A program made the translations under genes and the position numbers. 64,000 nt of DNA from Helicobacter cappadocius (GTDB lineage: Bacteria > Campylobacterota > Campylobacteria > Campylobacterales > Helicobacteraceae): the NCBI RefSeq assembly GCF_030688855.1, contig NZ_JAUYZK010000004.1:62001-126000 (forward strand), in the 5' to 3' direction. Positions 27,494 through 39,903 of the stretch are shown in pieces. Each line of letters begins with the position of its first letter. Position 1 is the first letter of the stretch. Under the pieces are notes generated by a model. It was not told where the DNA came from and did not search any database. It saw only the letters and a program-made list of their open reading frames with translations.

Positions 27494-28345
27494 TTAAGAT
27501 TTAAGCTCAGCAATAAAACCTCTATCAAATCCACTTAAATCTTTATAGAAAATAGGTTCATACCCATGGTCTCTAAGACATGAGTGTAAAGAATTTTTCT
27601 GATTATAGCCCATCTCACAAGCCAAAAATCTTATTTTTCTCTCTCTGGAGAGTTTGATAATAGATTTTAACAACTCATCCCCGACAATCCCTCCAAATAA
27701 TGCGTTTTCTGGCTCATAAAGCACATTTTTCTCTAAAGGATAATCTTTTGCAATATAAGGAGGATTGGAAACTAAAAACTCAAAATCTTCTTCAATTCCA
27801 TCAAGAAAACTGGTATTAACAAGCTTTATACGTTCTTCAAGCCTATTTGTACGATTAGTAAAAAAATCTATGTTGGTTTGAGCAACTTCAATGGCTAGAG
27901 GAGAAATATCTGTGGCTACGATATCGACATCAGAACAAAGCATTCCTAAAACAATGGAAATAATACCGCTTCCAACCCCGATTTCTGCGATATTTCTAAC
28001 ACGATGCTCAATGATCAGTGGTGTAACTTTTTCTATAAGGATTTCTGTCTCAGGTCTTGGAATTAAAACCCTCTTATCTACATAAAAGCTATGTCCATAA
28101 AAATTTGCACTCTGGGTAATATATTCAATAGGCTCACCTGAATTTCTACGAGAAATACAATCCATAAAAATATCAAGCTCACAAGCTTCAATCTCTCTAT
28201 CCCCCCAAGTATGCAACCACTCTCTTGTGCAGTCCATAGCAAAACTCAGAAGTAGCTCTGACTCAAGTCCTACACGGGTGCTTCCATCACACCCTTTGTT
28301 AAGAAATTCTCTTTTAGCATATGAGAGAGCTTCAAAAACATTCAA
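27494..28345 (-). CDS. prmC: Release factor glutamine methyltransferase
   Basis: 283 residues. It methylates the GGQ glutamine of release factors with S-adenosylmethionine. The N-terminal helical domain is followed by the methyltransferase core: EIGVGSGIISIVL binds SAM and the catalytic NPPYI is at about residue 190. It follows the M48 protease gene by one base, the order of HP0382-HP0381 in H. pylori. Confidence 0.93.
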   Translation of the reverse strand: MNVFEALSYAKREFLNKGCDGSTRVGLESELLLSFAMDCTREWLHTWGDREIEACELDIFMDCISRRNSGEPIEYITQSANFYGHSFYVDKRVLIPRPETEILIEKVTPLIIEHRVRNIAEIGVGSGIISIVLGMLCSDVDIVATDISPLAIEVAQTNIDFFTNRTNRLEERIKLVNTSFLDGIEEDFEFLVSNPPYIAKDYPLEKNVLYEPENALFGGIVGDELLKSIIKLSRERKIRFLACEMGYNQKNSLHSCLRDHGYEPIFYKDLSGFDRGFIAELKS

Positions 28346-28346
28346 T

Positions 28347-29561
28347 TTATTTCTCCATATGATAATCTAAAGCTTTGAGACGCTCAAGTAAGGGTGGATG
28401 AGTGTAATAAAAAAATATATAAGCAGGATGAGAACAAGGGAAAGATTTATTTTCATTAACCAATCGTATCAATGCCTCAGCAAGACATCTTTTACTTGTA
28501 AGCATTGCCCCATATTCATCTGCACCATATTCTGCCCTTCTGCTAAAATAGCCAATGATAGGCATCGCCCAAAAAGAAATAATTGGAGCAATAAGAAGTA
28601 AAAATACGATTTTAATCCCTGGATTTGGAACAATATTAGAATTATCAAAAATATAGATGGGGATATTCCCTGCAATAAAAAACAGCACAAACAGAAGGAT
28701 TCCCATAATAGTGATATTTTTAAGAATATCTTTATGTTTAAAATGACCGAGTTCATGCCCTAAAATAGCAAGTAACCCATCTTGACTGACCTTTTGAAGC
28801 AATGTATCAAACAGCACCACACGTTTAGATCTTCCCAATCCTCCAAAATAAGCATTCAAACGTCCATCTCGTTTGCTTGCATCCATTACAAAAATACCAC
28901 TACTTTTAAAGCCTACTTTTACCATCATTGATTCTATTTTTTTGCTCAAAACATCATCATTTAATGGTGTAAATTTATTAAAAATAGGTGCAATAAGCGT
29001 GGGGTATAAAACATTTGCTAAAATTGCAATCGCAAAAATCAAAAAGAACCCATAGAGCCACCAATAAGAAAAATTTTGCATGATCTCTATGATAAAAAAT
29101 ACAATAATACCTCCAAAAAGCATAAGCATAACAAAGCTCTTCAATAAATCTTTCAAATACAGGCTAAAGCTACTTTTATTAAAGCCATATTTTTTATCTA
29201 ACACCATCTGTGTGTAATAACCCAATGGCAAAGAAACTATAAAGCCAACCAATAGAAATGCCATAACATAAATTAAATAGACTATATTCTGACTTTGACC
29301 CCAACTACTAGAAGCATCTTCAAGCCAATACAAACCCACACCAATCCATAACAGAAACATCAAAGCATCAATAACGCTAGAGATATTAGAAATTCTAAGT
29401 TTTTCCAAAGAATATTCGGCTGCATCTTTCCAATCATTAGGAGATAAAATAACAGTCTCCCTTGCAAGACTAAGCTTTATGTGTTTTGACTGTAGATAAT
29501 TCAGAATAATATTTGGAATGGTGTAGAAAAATATATAAATAAACCCTAAAAAATAGAGCAT
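28347..29561 (-). CDS. Integral membrane M48 zinc metalloprotease (Ste24/CAAX protease type)
   Basis: 404 residues. Several membrane helices (about 1-20, 65-110, 150-205, 300-330) surround the active site, whose zinc motif HELGHFKH is near residue 272. The third ligand Glu lies in the later RRAEYGADEYGAMLT. The N-terminal half matches the Ste24 N-terminal domain rather than the short HtpX type. It acts at the membrane; the bacterial substrates are not known. It forms a two-gene unit with prmC. Confidence 0.9.
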   Translation of the reverse strand: MLYFLGFIYIFFYTIPNIILNYLQSKHIKLSLARETVILSPNDWKDAAEYSLEKLRISNISSVIDALMFLLWIGVGLYWLEDASSSWGQSQNIVYLIYVMAFLLVGFIVSLPLGYYTQMVLDKKYGFNKSSFSLYLKDLLKSFVMLMLFGGIIVFFIIEIMQNFSYWWLYGFFLIFAIAILANVLYPTLIAPIFNKFTPLNDDVLSKKIESMMVKVGFKSSGIFVMDASKRDGRLNAYFGGLGRSKRVVLFDTLLQKVSQDGLLAILGHELGHFKHKDILKNITIMGILLFVLFFIAGNIPIYIFDNSNIVPNPGIKIVFLLLIAPIISFWAMPIIGYFSRRAEYGADEYGAMLTSKRCLAEALIRLVNENKSFPCSHPAYIFFYYTHPPLLERLKALDYHMEK

Positions 29562-29682
29562 AGAAACCTTTCGTTTTGTAAGATTTAGAAAATTCTACAC
29601 TAAAAGCATAAATCCTTATGAAATTAAATCACTTTTAACCCCTAATTCATTAATATAATAAAAAAAATTCTAAGGGTCAGCT

Positions 29683-31323
29683 ATGAAAAAAATGAAACAA
29701 ACTAAATATATCTTTGTAACAGGAGGAGTCTTGAGCTCTCTTGGAAAAGGGATTTCATCTTCTTCAATCGCAACACTCCTCAAACATTCAGGATATGATG
29801 TCTCTATTGTAAAAATTGACCCCTATATCAATGTCGATCCTGGAACGATGAGTCCACTAGAGCACGGGGAAGTATTTGTAACTTTCGATGGTGCTGAGAC
29901 AGATCTTGATATTGGACATTATGAAAGATTTCTCAATACCAATTTTTCTAAACAAAACAATTTTACAACTGGGCAAATCTATCTTTCTGTTATTGAAAAT
30001 GAAAGACAAGGCAAATATCTAGGCAAAACCATTCAGATTGTTCCTCATATTGTTGATGAAATCAAGCACAGAATCAAGAATGCCGGAAAAAATAGTGATT
30101 TCTTGGTTGTAGAACTTGGGGGAACTGTTGGAGACATCGAAGGTATGCCATATTTAGAAGCAATGAGACAGATGAAACACGAACTAGGTAGCGATTGTGT
30201 TATTAGCATTCATGTAACATTGATTCCACTAATAAGAGCTATTGGAGAACTAAAGACCAAGCCTACACAACACTCTGTACAAGAGCTTCGTCGTATCGGA
30301 ATTTCTCCACAAATTGTTTTGGCTCGTTGCGAAAAGCCTCTAAGCAAGGAATTAAAGAAAAAATTGGCTTTAAGTTGTGATGTCGATGATGATAGCGTGA
30401 TCGTTGCAGAAGATGCGGAAAGCATCTATAAATGTCCGATTAACTTTTTAAAAGAAGGTATTCTAACACCTATCGCTAGACGCTTTAAGATCGATGAACT
30501 CAAACCAAAAATGGATGAATGGGATATGCTAGTAAAGAAAATCATTTCTCCAAAAAACTCTATCACAATAGGGTTTGTAGGCAAATATTTAAGCCTAAAA
30601 GAATCTTACAAGTCACTCACTGAAGCCCTCACCCACGCTGGAGCGAATACAGATACACGTGTGAATATCAAATGGATAGATAGCGAAAATTTAGATAACA
30701 ATACTCTCTACGATCTTGAAGATGTCGATGGAATACTTATTCCAGGTGGTTTTGGAGAAAGGGGGATAGAAGGCAAAATACAAGCTATAAAATACGCTCG
30801 AGAAAATAAAATTCCTTTTTTGGGAATTTGTCTAGGAATGCAGCTATGTATTGTTGAATTTGCCAGAAATATTTTGAATATCAAAGACGCTAACTCAACT
30901 GAATTTGATCCAGAAACAAAAAATCCTTTGATTTATTTGATTGAAGATTTTATTGACCAACAAGGAAATGAACAAATTCGCACTCATCAATCGCCTATGG
31001 GTGGAACAATGAGACTTGGAGAATATGAATGCAAGATCAAAAAAGATAGCCAACTTGCAAAAGCGTACAACAATAATCTAACCATCAAAGAAAGACATCG
31101 TCACCGTTATGAGGCAAATCCAAAATATAGATCCTCTTTGGAAGAAAATGGAATGATTGTAAATGGAGAATCTTCTAATGGACTTATTGAAGCTGTAGAA
31201 ATCAAAAACCATCCTTTTTTTGTAGGAGTGCAATTTCACCCAGAATTCACCTCAAGGCTTCAAAGCCCCAATCCAATTATATTAGAGTTTGTCAAAAAAA
31301 GCTTGGAGTCTAAAGAAAAATGA
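29683..31323 (+). CDS. pyrG: CTP synthase
   Basis: 546 residues. It aminates UTP to CTP using glutamine. The synthetase domain starts with [19 protein letters not shown] (P-loop) and the C-terminal glutaminase has LGICLGMQL with the catalytic Cys, and the His/Glu pair in QFHPEF. Two ATGs are possible (29683 and 29692); the first has AAGGG six bases upstream. It overlaps recJ by four bases, as HP0349-HP0348. Confidence 0.97.
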   Translation: MKKMKQTKYIFVTGGVLSSLGKGISSSSIATLLKHSGYDVSIVKIDPYINVDPGTMSPLEHGEVFVTFDGAETDLDIGHYERFLNTNFSKQNNFTTGQIYLSVIENERQGKYLGKTIQIVPHIVDEIKHRIKNAGKNSDFLVVELGGTVGDIEGMPYLEAMRQMKHELGSDCVISIHVTLIPLIRAIGELKTKPTQHSVQELRRIGISPQIVLARCEKPLSKELKKKLALSCDVDDDSVIVAEDAESIYKCPINFLKEGILTPIARRFKIDELKPKMDEWDMLVKKIISPKNSITIGFVGKYLSLKESYKSLTEALTHAGANTDTRVNIKWIDSENLDNNTLYDLEDVDGILIPGGFGERGIEGKIQAIKYARENKIPFLGICLGMQLCIVEFARNILNIKDANSTEFDPETKNPLIYLIEDFIDQQGNEQIRTHQSPMGGTMRLGEYECKIKKDSQLAKAYNNNLTIKERHRHRYEANPKYRSSLEENGMIVNGESSNGLIEAVEIKNHPFFVGVQFHPEFTSRLQSPNPIILEFVKKSLESKEK

Positions 31324-32891
31324 CTTCTGTGCTCAACAAACAGAAAATAAGAAATCTCTTGGAATGCAGATTCAAAGATGATTCTTACATATCTGTTAAA
31401 CAACTCCCCCATCCTGGAAAACTCAAACATTGCGAACACGCCGCCAAACTTATCGCAGAAGGAATAAAAAGAAACCAAAAAATCCTTATTGTTGGGGATT
31501 ATGATGTAGATGGAATTACCTCAAGCGTGATAATGATGAAATTTTTTAAAATGATTGGATATAAAAATGTGAATTATGTCATCCCTAATCGTTTCAGCGA
31601 TGGCTATGGAATCAATAAATCCATCATTGAGAAAAATCCCGCGGATATAATTATCACTGTCGATAATGGAATAAGTGCATTTGATTGTGGGGAATATTGT
31701 GCAAAAATGGGTATTACCCTTATCATTACAGATCATCATATCATAAAAGAAAAACTTCCTCAAGCAAATGCAATTATCAATCCTCAACAAAAAGACTGCT
31801 TATTTCCTCAAAAAGAAATTTGTGGAGCAGCTGTGAGTTGGTATTTATGTAATGCTATCAAACTAGAAATGGGAACAAATATTCCACTTGCAGATCTGCT
31901 CGATTTAGTAGCTATTGCGACTATCGCTGATATGATGCCATTATTTCAGATCAATAAACTTCTTGTAAGAGTTGGTCTAAAAAAATTTCAAAATTCTCAT
32001 TCTCCTTGCAATATTCTACTAAAAACCCTTCCAAAAAAAAGCCCTATAACTTCACAAGATATATCATTTTATATCGCTCCTTTAATAAATAGCGCAGGAA
32101 GAATGGGTGATGGGAAAATAGCTGCAGATTTTCTTCTCTCTGAAGATACATTCAATGCACAAAAATTATTTTACGAACTCAATAAGCTCAACAAAGACAG
32201 AAAAGCCATCGCTCAAGAAATATTAACCTATACTCAAAATACCTCTCTTATCTGCGATAACTGTATTATCGCTTATGGAGAAAATTGGCATGAGGGAGTT
32301 TTGGGGATTGTAGCGGCAAATCTAGCAAAAAATCACAAAAGACCTGCTATTATCTTGAGCAAAAAAGGAGATGTTCTAAAAGGAAGTGCAAGGAGTTATG
32401 GAAATATCAATCTCATAGAAGCTCTGCAAGCACATAGTGATTTTTTACTAGAATTTGGAGGACATACCAAAGCAGTGGGGCTAAAGATCAAAGAAGAAAA
32501 TCTTGAAAAATTTTTTCAAGCACTCAGTGTATCTAAAATGCCTCAATGTGCAGAAGAAGAAAATGCAGAAATATTGGGGGTAATTGATATCAAAGATGTA
32601 GATAATGAACTTCTTGAAATATTAGAAGAATTCGAACCTTATGGGCAAGGCAATCCTCCTCCTAATTTTATTTGCGAAAACCTCAAAATTTCTTCAAGCA
32701 AAACTATTAAATCATTGCATCAAAGCTTTGAGTTAGCTTCAAATACGACTACAAAAAAAGCAATAATTTTTTTTACAGAGAAGTTTTATTCCCCAAACGA
32801 ATATGTAAATATTAGTTTTAGCTTACAAAAAGACAATTTCAGCAATGAAGCGATGATGATATTAAAAACTATTCAAAAATGCCATTTATAA
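31320..32891 (+). CDS. recJ: Single-stranded-DNA-specific exonuclease RecJ
   Basis: 523 residues. It degrades single-stranded DNA 5'-to-3' in recombination and mismatch repair. DHH-family motifs are clear: [10 protein letters not shown] (motif I), VDNGIS (II), TDHH (III), and [10 protein letters not shown]. The DHHA1 domain has the GGHTKAVGL block. An A8 run (32033-32040) lies in frame inside the gene. It is coupled to pyrG by an ATGA overlap and overlaps the next gene by 13 bases. Confidence 0.95.
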   Translation: MTSVLNKQKIRNLLECRFKDDSYISVKQLPHPGKLKHCEHAAKLIAEGIKRNQKILIVGDYDVDGITSSVIMMKFFKMIGYKNVNYVIPNRFSDGYGINKSIIEKNPADIIITVDNGISAFDCGEYCAKMGITLIITDHHIIKEKLPQANAIINPQQKDCLFPQKEICGAAVSWYLCNAIKLEMGTNIPLADLLDLVAIATIADMMPLFQINKLLVRVGLKKFQNSHSPCNILLKTLPKKSPITSQDISFYIAPLINSAGRMGDGKIAADFLLSEDTFNAQKLFYELNKLNKDRKAIAQEILTYTQNTSLICDNCIIAYGENWHEGVLGIVAANLAKNHKRPAIILSKKGDVLKGSARSYGNINLIEALQAHSDFLLEFGGHTKAVGLKIKEENLEKFFQALSVSKMPQCAEEENAEILGVIDIKDVDNELLEILEEFEPYGQGNPPPNFICENLKISSSKTIKSLHQSFELASNTTTKKAIIFFTEKFYSPNEYVNISFSLQKDNFSNEAMMILKTIQKCHL

Positions 32892-33778
32892 CCAAAACCT
32901 TCAATTTACCAAATTCACAAAAAGCTTTTCTATTTATTATGAATACTTTAGGATGTTCCCAAAAACAAGCTCAAAAACATCTTGACAAAAATAGACTTAA
33001 ACAAAATAATATCCCTATTCATAAATCACAAACCATTATTGGAAAAGTGTCTCTAACCTATTTTCAACCTAGCTCTTTAAATATAGAACCTATTTTCATC
33101 ACTCCATATTTTGCTATCTATGACAAGCCGCCAAATCTTTTAGTGCATCCTAAGGGATATTTTGAACATTTGAGCTTATGTGATGACATCAAAGTCCGTT
33201 TTGGCAAGGAAGCTAACCCTGTTCACAGACTTGATTATGAAACAAGTGGATTAATCATGGTGAGCAAAAATAAAAAATTTGAACCAGAGCTAAAAAGCCT
33301 TTTTGAAACTAAAAAAATTTCTAAAACCTACCTTGCATTTGTAGAAGGCGAAATAGAATTTCCTCAAACCATAGACTTACCCATTTTCGTCCCTACCAAA
33401 CAAAGTAAATTCACAGATCTTGGCATCAAGTGCCAAATTTCTAAAAATGGAAAACCCTCTATCACAAAAATATTTCCCATATATTATGACGAACAAAAAA
33501 ACCTCACTCTATTGAAGATTATTCCAATCACTGGCAGAACCCATCAAATACGTTTGCATCTTTCAGAAATTGGTCATAAAATTATGGGTGAGCCTCTTTA
33601 TGGGGTAGATAATCAAAATGCTAGAAATTACTTGGATAAGAAATTTTCCACCCCCTCTCATCGGCTAATGTTACACGCACAAAACCTGAGTTTTGAGTAT
33701 AAAAATATTTTTTATCACATCACAAGCTGCATGAATTTTCATGCCACTAACTGCCAAAATAGCAAAATCCAATCTTAA
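32879..33778 (+). CDS. RluA-family pseudouridine synthase (HP0347 type)
   Basis: 299 residues. The catalytic block VHRLDYETSGLIMVSK has the nucleophilic Asp that turns uridine into pseudouridine in RNA, and ITGRTHQIRLHL is the second family signature. The N-terminal 60 residues may be an S4-like RNA-binding segment. The exact rRNA or tRNA target cannot be told from sequence. It is the third gene of the pyrG-recJ operon. Confidence 0.9.
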   Translation: MPFITKTFNLPNSQKAFLFIMNTLGCSQKQAQKHLDKNRLKQNNIPIHKSQTIIGKVSLTYFQPSSLNIEPIFITPYFAIYDKPPNLLVHPKGYFEHLSLCDDIKVRFGKEANPVHRLDYETSGLIMVSKNKKFEPELKSLFETKKISKTYLAFVEGEIEFPQTIDLPIFVPTKQSKFTDLGIKCQISKNGKPSITKIFPIYYDEQKNLTLLKIIPITGRTHQIRLHLSEIGHKIMGEPLYGVDNQNARNYLDKKFSTPSHRLMLHAQNLSFEYKNIFYHITSCMNFHATNCQNSKIQS

Positions 33779-33822
33779 TCACCCCTCCCTCATAGTTGGG
33801 TTTATATAAAATCGGTCTTGAT

Positions 33823-35214
33823 TTATTTATTCAATCCAAGTGCATCGCTGATGATAAAAAATAGATCAGTTTGATCTAAAAGCCCTGTGAAATTTAATGC
33901 CATTGGTCCAAATGCTGCGATCCTTAATTGTGTGCCCGTATGCCCTTGCGATTGTGTTTCAGAATTTCCATAACTAACAGTCATTATAGAGCCATCTTCG
34001 GTAATAAGCGATCTAGTCAAACCAGGTGCTTTAGCATCATTGCTTATAATTTGAGATGAATGACCATGGTCAGCTGTTAGTATTACTAAAGTATCAGGAT
34101 TTTCACGAGCAAATTTTAGTGCAACCTGAACTGCCTCATCCAAGTCAATGCTCTCGCCTATTTGACCACATGGATTTGCAAGGTGATTTTGTTTGTCAAT
34201 ACTCGCTCCCTCAATCTGTAGAAAAAATCCATTTTTATTTTTAGATAAAAGTTCAATAGCTTTTTGTGTCATCTGTGCTAGAGTGGGTATAGAGTCTTTT
34301 CTATCAGGATTGATCTGGCATCTGATAGGTGGCTCATCAATATTTCCGTGATAAATCGCTTTAGGACCTGTATATAAAGTGGGCATATTCCCCTGTGCAA
34401 ACAAACCTAAAAGTGGCTTTTTATCATTGGCAACCTTGATCTTTTCAAGCTCTTTGAGATTTTTGACCACTTGGTAGTTTTGATCCAAGGCTTCCTGCAT
34501 CAACGTTTTGTTTTGAATATCTTTCTGAAAAAAAGTTTGAAGACCTCCGCCCATAACAATATCTGGACGAGTTTTTAATATCTGCTCAGTAATTGAACCT
34601 GCTCCATTATTTTCGCTAGAATATTCTGGACAAATACTTCTAGTTTCTACTACCCCGTAACATTTACGCGAAGAAATATGCGACATCTGTGCAGCAGGAG
34701 TGGCGTCTTGTATTTCTGCAGTAGTGATGTTTCCAGTAGCCTTATTTAAAGATTTTGCCAATTCTATTAAACTCTTATGTGGTTTTCCATACACATCAAT
34801 CCCCAATGCACCATTATATGTTTTTACCCCTGTGCTCCAAGCGGTGGCTGAAGCGGCAGAATCAGTAACATAATTTGGCTTATGGGTTTTTTTATCCAAA
34901 GAATAATGAGTGTATTGCCCACTAAAAGGAAAGGCATCAATCCCATCCAAAAAGCCTCCTGCTCCTTTGTAATAATTTCTAGCAATAGTGATTTCTGAAT
35001 CTCCCATACCATCACCTATTAGCAAAATAACATTTTTAACTGGTCTATTTGAAATGTAAGTTTTTAGTATCTGCGTCTGATCTCCTGTAATCCTTCTTGC
35101 ACCTCCAAATTTTGTAATATCTCCTTTTGCGTGTCTGTTGTAAGAAGGTGCTTCAGCAGCAAAGCAAACAAAACCAAAAAGAATCACGCTTATGATTAAA
35201 AATATATTTTTCAT
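33823..35214 (-). CDS. phoA: Alkaline phosphatase, PhoA family
   Basis: 463 residues with a signal sequence ([22 protein letters not shown]). It hydrolyses phosphate monoesters in the periplasm. The metal-binding [11 protein letters not shown] with Asp68, the nucleophile Ser119 in [14 protein letters not shown] and the late TADHGH all match E. coli PhoA. The ATG at 35214 follows AAGGGAG; a longer frame to 35289 has no signal peptide in place and is rejected. H. pylori lacks this gene. No Pho-box-like repeat is obvious in the 131-base gap shared with the divergent 2H phosphoesterase gene. Confidence 0.93.
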   Translation of the reverse strand: MKNIFLIISVILFGFVCFAAEAPSYNRHAKGDITKFGGARRITGDQTQILKTYISNRPVKNVILLIGDGMGDSEITIARNYYKGAGGFLDGIDAFPFSGQYTHYSLDKKTHKPNYVTDSAASATAWSTGVKTYNGALGIDVYGKPHKSLIELAKSLNKATGNITTAEIQDATPAAQMSHISSRKCYGVVETRSICPEYSSENNGAGSITEQILKTRPDIVMGGGLQTFFQKDIQNKTLMQEALDQNYQVVKNLKELEKIKVANDKKPLLGLFAQGNMPTLYTGPKAIYHGNIDEPPIRCQINPDRKDSIPTLAQMTQKAIELLSKNKNGFFLQIEGASIDKQNHLANPCGQIGESIDLDEAVQVALKFARENPDTLVILTADHGHSSQIISNDAKAPGLTRSLITEDGSIMTVSYGNSETQSQGHTGTQLRIAAFGPMALNFTGLLDQTDLFFIISDALGLNK

Positions 35215-35345
35215 ATTTCTCCCTTGTTTTAAATTTTGATGAGATATTAAAAACTTGAAATAACTTTTTGATAACAACAATGAAATCAATCTGAAATCTA
35301 CAATTCTTACAATCCTTGATGCAAATTCAATATTAAAGGCTTCAT

Positions 35346-36188
35346 ATGAAAAAAATACTTTTGTTTGTTTTACTCTGTTTTCATGTCTCTACAGCACTTG
35401 AGAATAAAGCTGTGGATAAAAAAATTTCCGAACATCAAAGAACTTACGGGGTAGTGTTTCTAGTACCAAAAGAAACGGTATCAAAAATATTAGAAATTTC
35501 TGGCGGAAAGATTCAGGAGGCTTTATTACAAAACAATCTCATAAAAGAAACTTTATACCACAATATTCCGCACATCAGTGTAATACACATCCATAATCCA
35601 GATCCCAACACTCCATACAATATCTTAAAATCCCTCCCAAAGCCACCCAAACCATTCACATTGTCTTTAGAACACTATGGCTTTATCAAGGCAAGTCCAA
35701 ATGCAAGTTTTCCTTGGTGGCTTGAAATCAATGTAGGCAAAAACCTAGATTACAAAATAATTTCTGAATACAATTTCAAAGTAACTCAAAATATAGCTCC
35801 ATTAAGATCTTCTCCTCTGCCTCGTTTGAGCGGATATATCTACGAAGATCTTTCAGCAGATAACAAATCACAAATCTTAGAGTTGGGTTCAAATTCTCTC
35901 AATAGAATCAAAAATGGGAAAAAAGAAGAATATTATAGACCACATATGACACTTTCATATTCCCAAACTCCACTAAATAAAACCCTTTCTGATTCTATGA
36001 AAGAATTACAAAGAAGTTTAAATAAAGAATTTGAAACGCCCATTATCACAAAAATTGACACGATCTCAATTGTTGAATTAGGTTTTTTAGGAAATGTATT
36101 AAGAGAGATTTATAGAATAAATTTGAATAATGGAAAAATTTTTGATGTGCAAAAAGGAAAATTCATCAAAATAAAAACGTTCAAGTAG
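35346..36188 (+). CDS. Exported 2H phosphoesterase-like protein
   Basis: 280 residues. A signal sequence ([17 protein letters not shown]) sends it to the periplasm. Two H-x-[S/T] motifs, H76-I-S78 in IPHISVIHI and H200-M-T202 in RPHMTLSYS, stand 124 residues apart, the hallmark of the 2H superfamily (LigT, AKAP18-like and 2',3'-cyclic phosphodiesterases). Most bacterial 2H proteins are cytoplasmic and act on RNA ends; an exported one beside a periplasmic alkaline phosphatase suggests joint breakdown of extracellular cyclic or linear phosphodiesters. That role is inferred. AAAGG precedes the ATG; a perfect hairpin terminator overlaps its stop codon. Confidence 0.75.
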   Translation: MKKILLFVLLCFHVSTALENKAVDKKISEHQRTYGVVFLVPKETVSKILEISGGKIQEALLQNNLIKETLYHNIPHISVIHIHNPDPNTPYNILKSLPKPPKPFTLSLEHYGFIKASPNASFPWWLEINVGKNLDYKIISEYNFKVTQNIAPLRSSPLPRLSGYIYEDLSADNKSQILELGSNSLNRIKNGKKEEYYRPHMTLSYSQTPLNKTLSDSMKELQRSLNKEFETPIITKIDTISIVELGFLGNVLREIYRINLNNGKIFDVQKGKFIKIKTFK

Positions 36189-36197
36189 AACGTTTTT
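36173..36197. terminator. Bidirectional rho-independent terminator
   Basis: A perfect ten-base stem (AAAAACGTTC pairs with GAACGTTTTT) around the loop AAGTA, with A- and T-runs on both sides. The stop codon of the 2H phosphoesterase gene lies at the loop edge. It serves the convergent 2H gene and nifU. Confidence 0.85.
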
Positions 36198-36203
36198 ATT
36201 AAA

Positions 36204-37184
36204 TTAAATAGGCATCACACGAATATTTTTATCAAGATTTTGTTGCAAAACATCCTCTATGGCAAAAAGCGTTCCTGTAGATGCACTTGCACACCCATTA
36301 CAAGCTCCCATATAGCGAATATAAACATCAATATGATCATCGCTAGTATCTTTAATATCAATGATTTCCATATCTCCTCCATCCATCATCAACATAGGCC
36401 TAATCGTGTCATCAATGGTTTTTTCTACTGCTCGAACTTTTTGCACCATTGTCATTTCTTTGAAAGATAACTGACCATTAGCAGATTTTGCTGCATTTTC
36501 TTTGAGTTTTTGAGCTTCCATCTCCGATCGAACATCCTCTAAAATATCTACAAGGTGATATTTCCTCTCTTCATGACCTCCAGGCTTAATACAGCTCTTA
36601 CAAAAAGCACCTGCTTTAGTATAGTTTGTAATTTCTTCTACTGTTTTGAGATCATTGATTTTGATAACTTCTCTGATCGTGCTAAGACTCACTCTAGCAC
36701 ATTCGCATACAATAATTTCTTCTTCGAAATCTTCTGCATTCTTGCCTAGATAAATTCCTGCTGCTTTTTTAATAACATCATATGCCATCACCGAACAATG
36801 CATTTTTTGACCCGGCACAGCAGGGGTATCAGGATCATCTCTGAGTGCGTGTTCAACATCAAGATTTGTAATCTTCACAGCCTCTTGAACAGTCTTTCCC
36901 AAGCAAAGCTCTGACATCATATCTGAACTCGCAATAGCCGTTCCACAACCAAAACTTTTGAATTTAGCACTGATAATCACATCATTTTTGTCTACTAACC
37001 AATACAATCTCACAGCATCACCACAAGCTTCAGCACCATAGTCAGCTACAATAAGCTTAGCATCTTTAGCTTTTGCATCTTCCTCCGTAAGAACCCCTAA
37101 ATGTGTAGGGTTATCCATTCTATCACTAACTTTTTTTGAATAAGCATCCCAAAGGGCGCCTCCTATTAAATCATTCTTTGCCAT
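36204..37184 (-). CDS. nifU: Iron-sulfur cluster scaffold NifU
   Basis: 326 residues in the three-part NifU layout: NifU-N scaffold (FGCGTAIASSD, then HCSVMA), a central BFD-like [2Fe-2S] domain (CECARVS ... FCKSC) and the C-terminal Nfu domain with MGACNGCASAS. In Helicobacter this scaffold is the housekeeping Fe-S system, not a nitrogen-fixation gene. It partners NifS, encoded 34 bases upstream, and should supply the clusters needed by the formate dehydrogenase and polyferredoxin in this window. Confidence 0.96.
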   Translation of the reverse strand: MAKNDLIGGALWDAYSKKVSDRMDNPTHLGVLTEEDAKAKDAKLIVADYGAEACGDAVRLYWLVDKNDVIISAKFKSFGCGTAIASSDMMSELCLGKTVQEAVKITNLDVEHALRDDPDTPAVPGQKMHCSVMAYDVIKKAAGIYLGKNAEDFEEEIIVCECARVSLSTIREVIKINDLKTVEEITNYTKAGAFCKSCIKPGGHEERKYHLVDILEDVRSEMEAQKLKENAAKSANGQLSFKEMTMVQKVRAVEKTIDDTIRPMLMMDGGDMEIIDIKDTSDDHIDVYIRYMGACNGCASASTGTLFAIEDVLQQNLDKNIRVMPI

Positions 37185-37218
37185 TTTTCTTCCTTATTTA
37201 TATACATTAATTATTAAA

Positions 37219-38457
<1,239 letters not shown>

Positions 38458-38519
38458 TCAAGCGAAATCTACAATAAAAAACTTACAAAATGTTTAAATT
38501 TTAAAAATGAGAGGTAATT

Positions 38520-39821
38520 TTACATCATATTTATTAATCTTTCCACACTCTCTTTATAAGGAATTTTTTCGCTCTCATTTTGTTTAAGAAAGTCCTCCAT
38601 AGCGGATTTTTTATCGATTGCTTCATCAAGCTCACTATCGTTTCCTTTTTGATAAGAACCAATCCGTATCAATATTTCATTTTCCTTGAGTAAAGCATAA
38701 AGTCTTCGAAATTTTCTTGCTGCTTCTTTGTGTTCAGGAGAAACGATTTCATTGCTTAGCCTAGAAGCAGAATTAAGTATGCCAACAGGTGGAAAAACTC
38801 CATAATCAGTCATTTCACGATTAAGAACAATATGTCCATCAAGAATACTGCGGGTTTGATCGGCAATAGGATCTGAGAGATCATCTCCTTCAACCAAAAC
38901 AGTAAAAAAGGCTGTAATTGATCCTTTGCCATCTTCTTTTCCTGCCCTCTCCATTAGTTGGGGCAACAAAGAAAGCACTGATGGAGGGTAACCTTTGCTA
39001 GTAGGTGGCTCTCCTTGCGCTAAGCCGATTTCTCTTTGTGCCATTGCAAAACGCGTTACAGAATCCATCATAAACAACACATCTTTACCTTCATTCTTAA
39101 AATACTCTGCCACTGCCATAGCTGAAAATGCGCCATATTTTCTCATTAATGCAGAATCATCACTAGTTGCAACGATCAAAACAGTGTTGCTCAAATCTCC
39201 ATTGAGATTTTTTTGAATAAACTCAGGAACTTCTCTACCACGTTCACCAATGAGTGCAATAACCTTAATAGGTGCTGAACATCCTTTAACAATCATTCCC
39301 ATCAGAGTAGATTTACCCACCCCACTTCCAGCAAAAATACCCATTTTTTGACCCTTGCCACAAGTCAGAAGTCCATCGATGCTTTTTACTCCCACGCTAA
39401 AAACTTCATTTATAATCCCTCTTTTCATCGCTCTAATAGGTGGGGTAATAGTAGGGGCAAAAGAGATATTCTCTAAAGCCCCCTTATCATCCATAGGATT
39501 TCCTAATGGATCAAGGACTCTCCCCAAAACTCCCTCGCCCACAGGAAACATCAAACCACTTTTTTCCAATAAAACCTTATCTCCAGTTTTATACCCTTCT
39601 ATAAAAGAGAAAGGAGTGAATGCAAATTTATCATCTTCACTCACAGTAACCATTCCCAAAGATTCAAAATCATCAGCTCGTTTGATTCTGACAATATCCC
39701 CAACTGAAGGAGTAATGCCATCGGCATATACAATACTTGAAGAAATTTTCTTTATTGTCCCATATTGAGGAGAAAGATTGATATTTTGTTGTAGTTTGAC
39801 CTTAAGCTCTTTAAGCGACAT
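38520..39821 (-). CDS. fliI: Flagellar export ATPase FliI
   Basis: 433 residues. Walker A FAGSGVGKST (residue about 160) and Walker B LFMMDSVTRFAMAQRE are present, together with the type III export-family GERGREVPEFI. It energises unloading of flagellar export substrates at the membrane. It starts just upstream of the divergent tig gene. In this window only fliI and the probable FliS co-chaperone gene belong to the flagellar system, so flagellar genes are scattered as in other Helicobacter. Confidence 0.95.
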   Translation of the reverse strand: MSLKELKVKLQQNINLSPQYGTIKKISSSIVYADGITPSVGDIVRIKRADDFESLGMVTVSEDDKFAFTPFSFIEGYKTGDKVLLEKSGLMFPVGEGVLGRVLDPLGNPMDDKGALENISFAPTITPPIRAMKRGIINEVFSVGVKSIDGLLTCGKGQKMGIFAGSGVGKSTLMGMIVKGCSAPIKVIALIGERGREVPEFIQKNLNGDLSNTVLIVATSDDSALMRKYGAFSAMAVAEYFKNEGKDVLFMMDSVTRFAMAQREIGLAQGEPPTSKGYPPSVLSLLPQLMERAGKEDGKGSITAFFTVLVEGDDLSDPIADQTRSILDGHIVLNREMTDYGVFPPVGILNSASRLSNEIVSPEHKEAARKFRRLYALLKENEILIRIGSYQKGNDSELDEAIDKKSAMEDFLKQNESEKIPYKESVERLINMM

Positions 39822-39863
39822 TAGGTAACCTTATGATTTTGCTTTTATTAAAGATTTTTTTGT

Positions 39864-39869
39864 TAGAAT
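39864..39869 (+). promoter_or_regulatory. Extended -10 promoter of the tig-clpP operon
   Basis: TG-n-TAGAAT (TG at 39861) stands 35 bases before the tig ATG at 39904, in the gap to the divergent fliI. It is the probable promoter for tig, clpP, the GGDEF-like gene and def. Confidence 0.5.
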
Positions 39870-39903
39870 ACGAAATTATACTTTAATATTGCTAAGGAAT
39901 TCT

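Noticed and set aside
27492-27506. Hairpin GCTTAA-GAT-TTAAGC between the 27240 gene and prmC
   Set aside because: The stem is only six AT-rich base pairs and no T-run follows on either strand, so it is not convincing as a terminator.
32033-32040. A8 run in recJ as a phase-variation tract
   Set aside because: The gene is intact through it and recJ is a housekeeping gene; such runs are expected in AT-rich DNA.
33823-35289. Longer phoA start at 35289
   Set aside because: It would put 25 polar residues before the signal peptide, and the ATG at 35214 has a strong AAGGGAG site.
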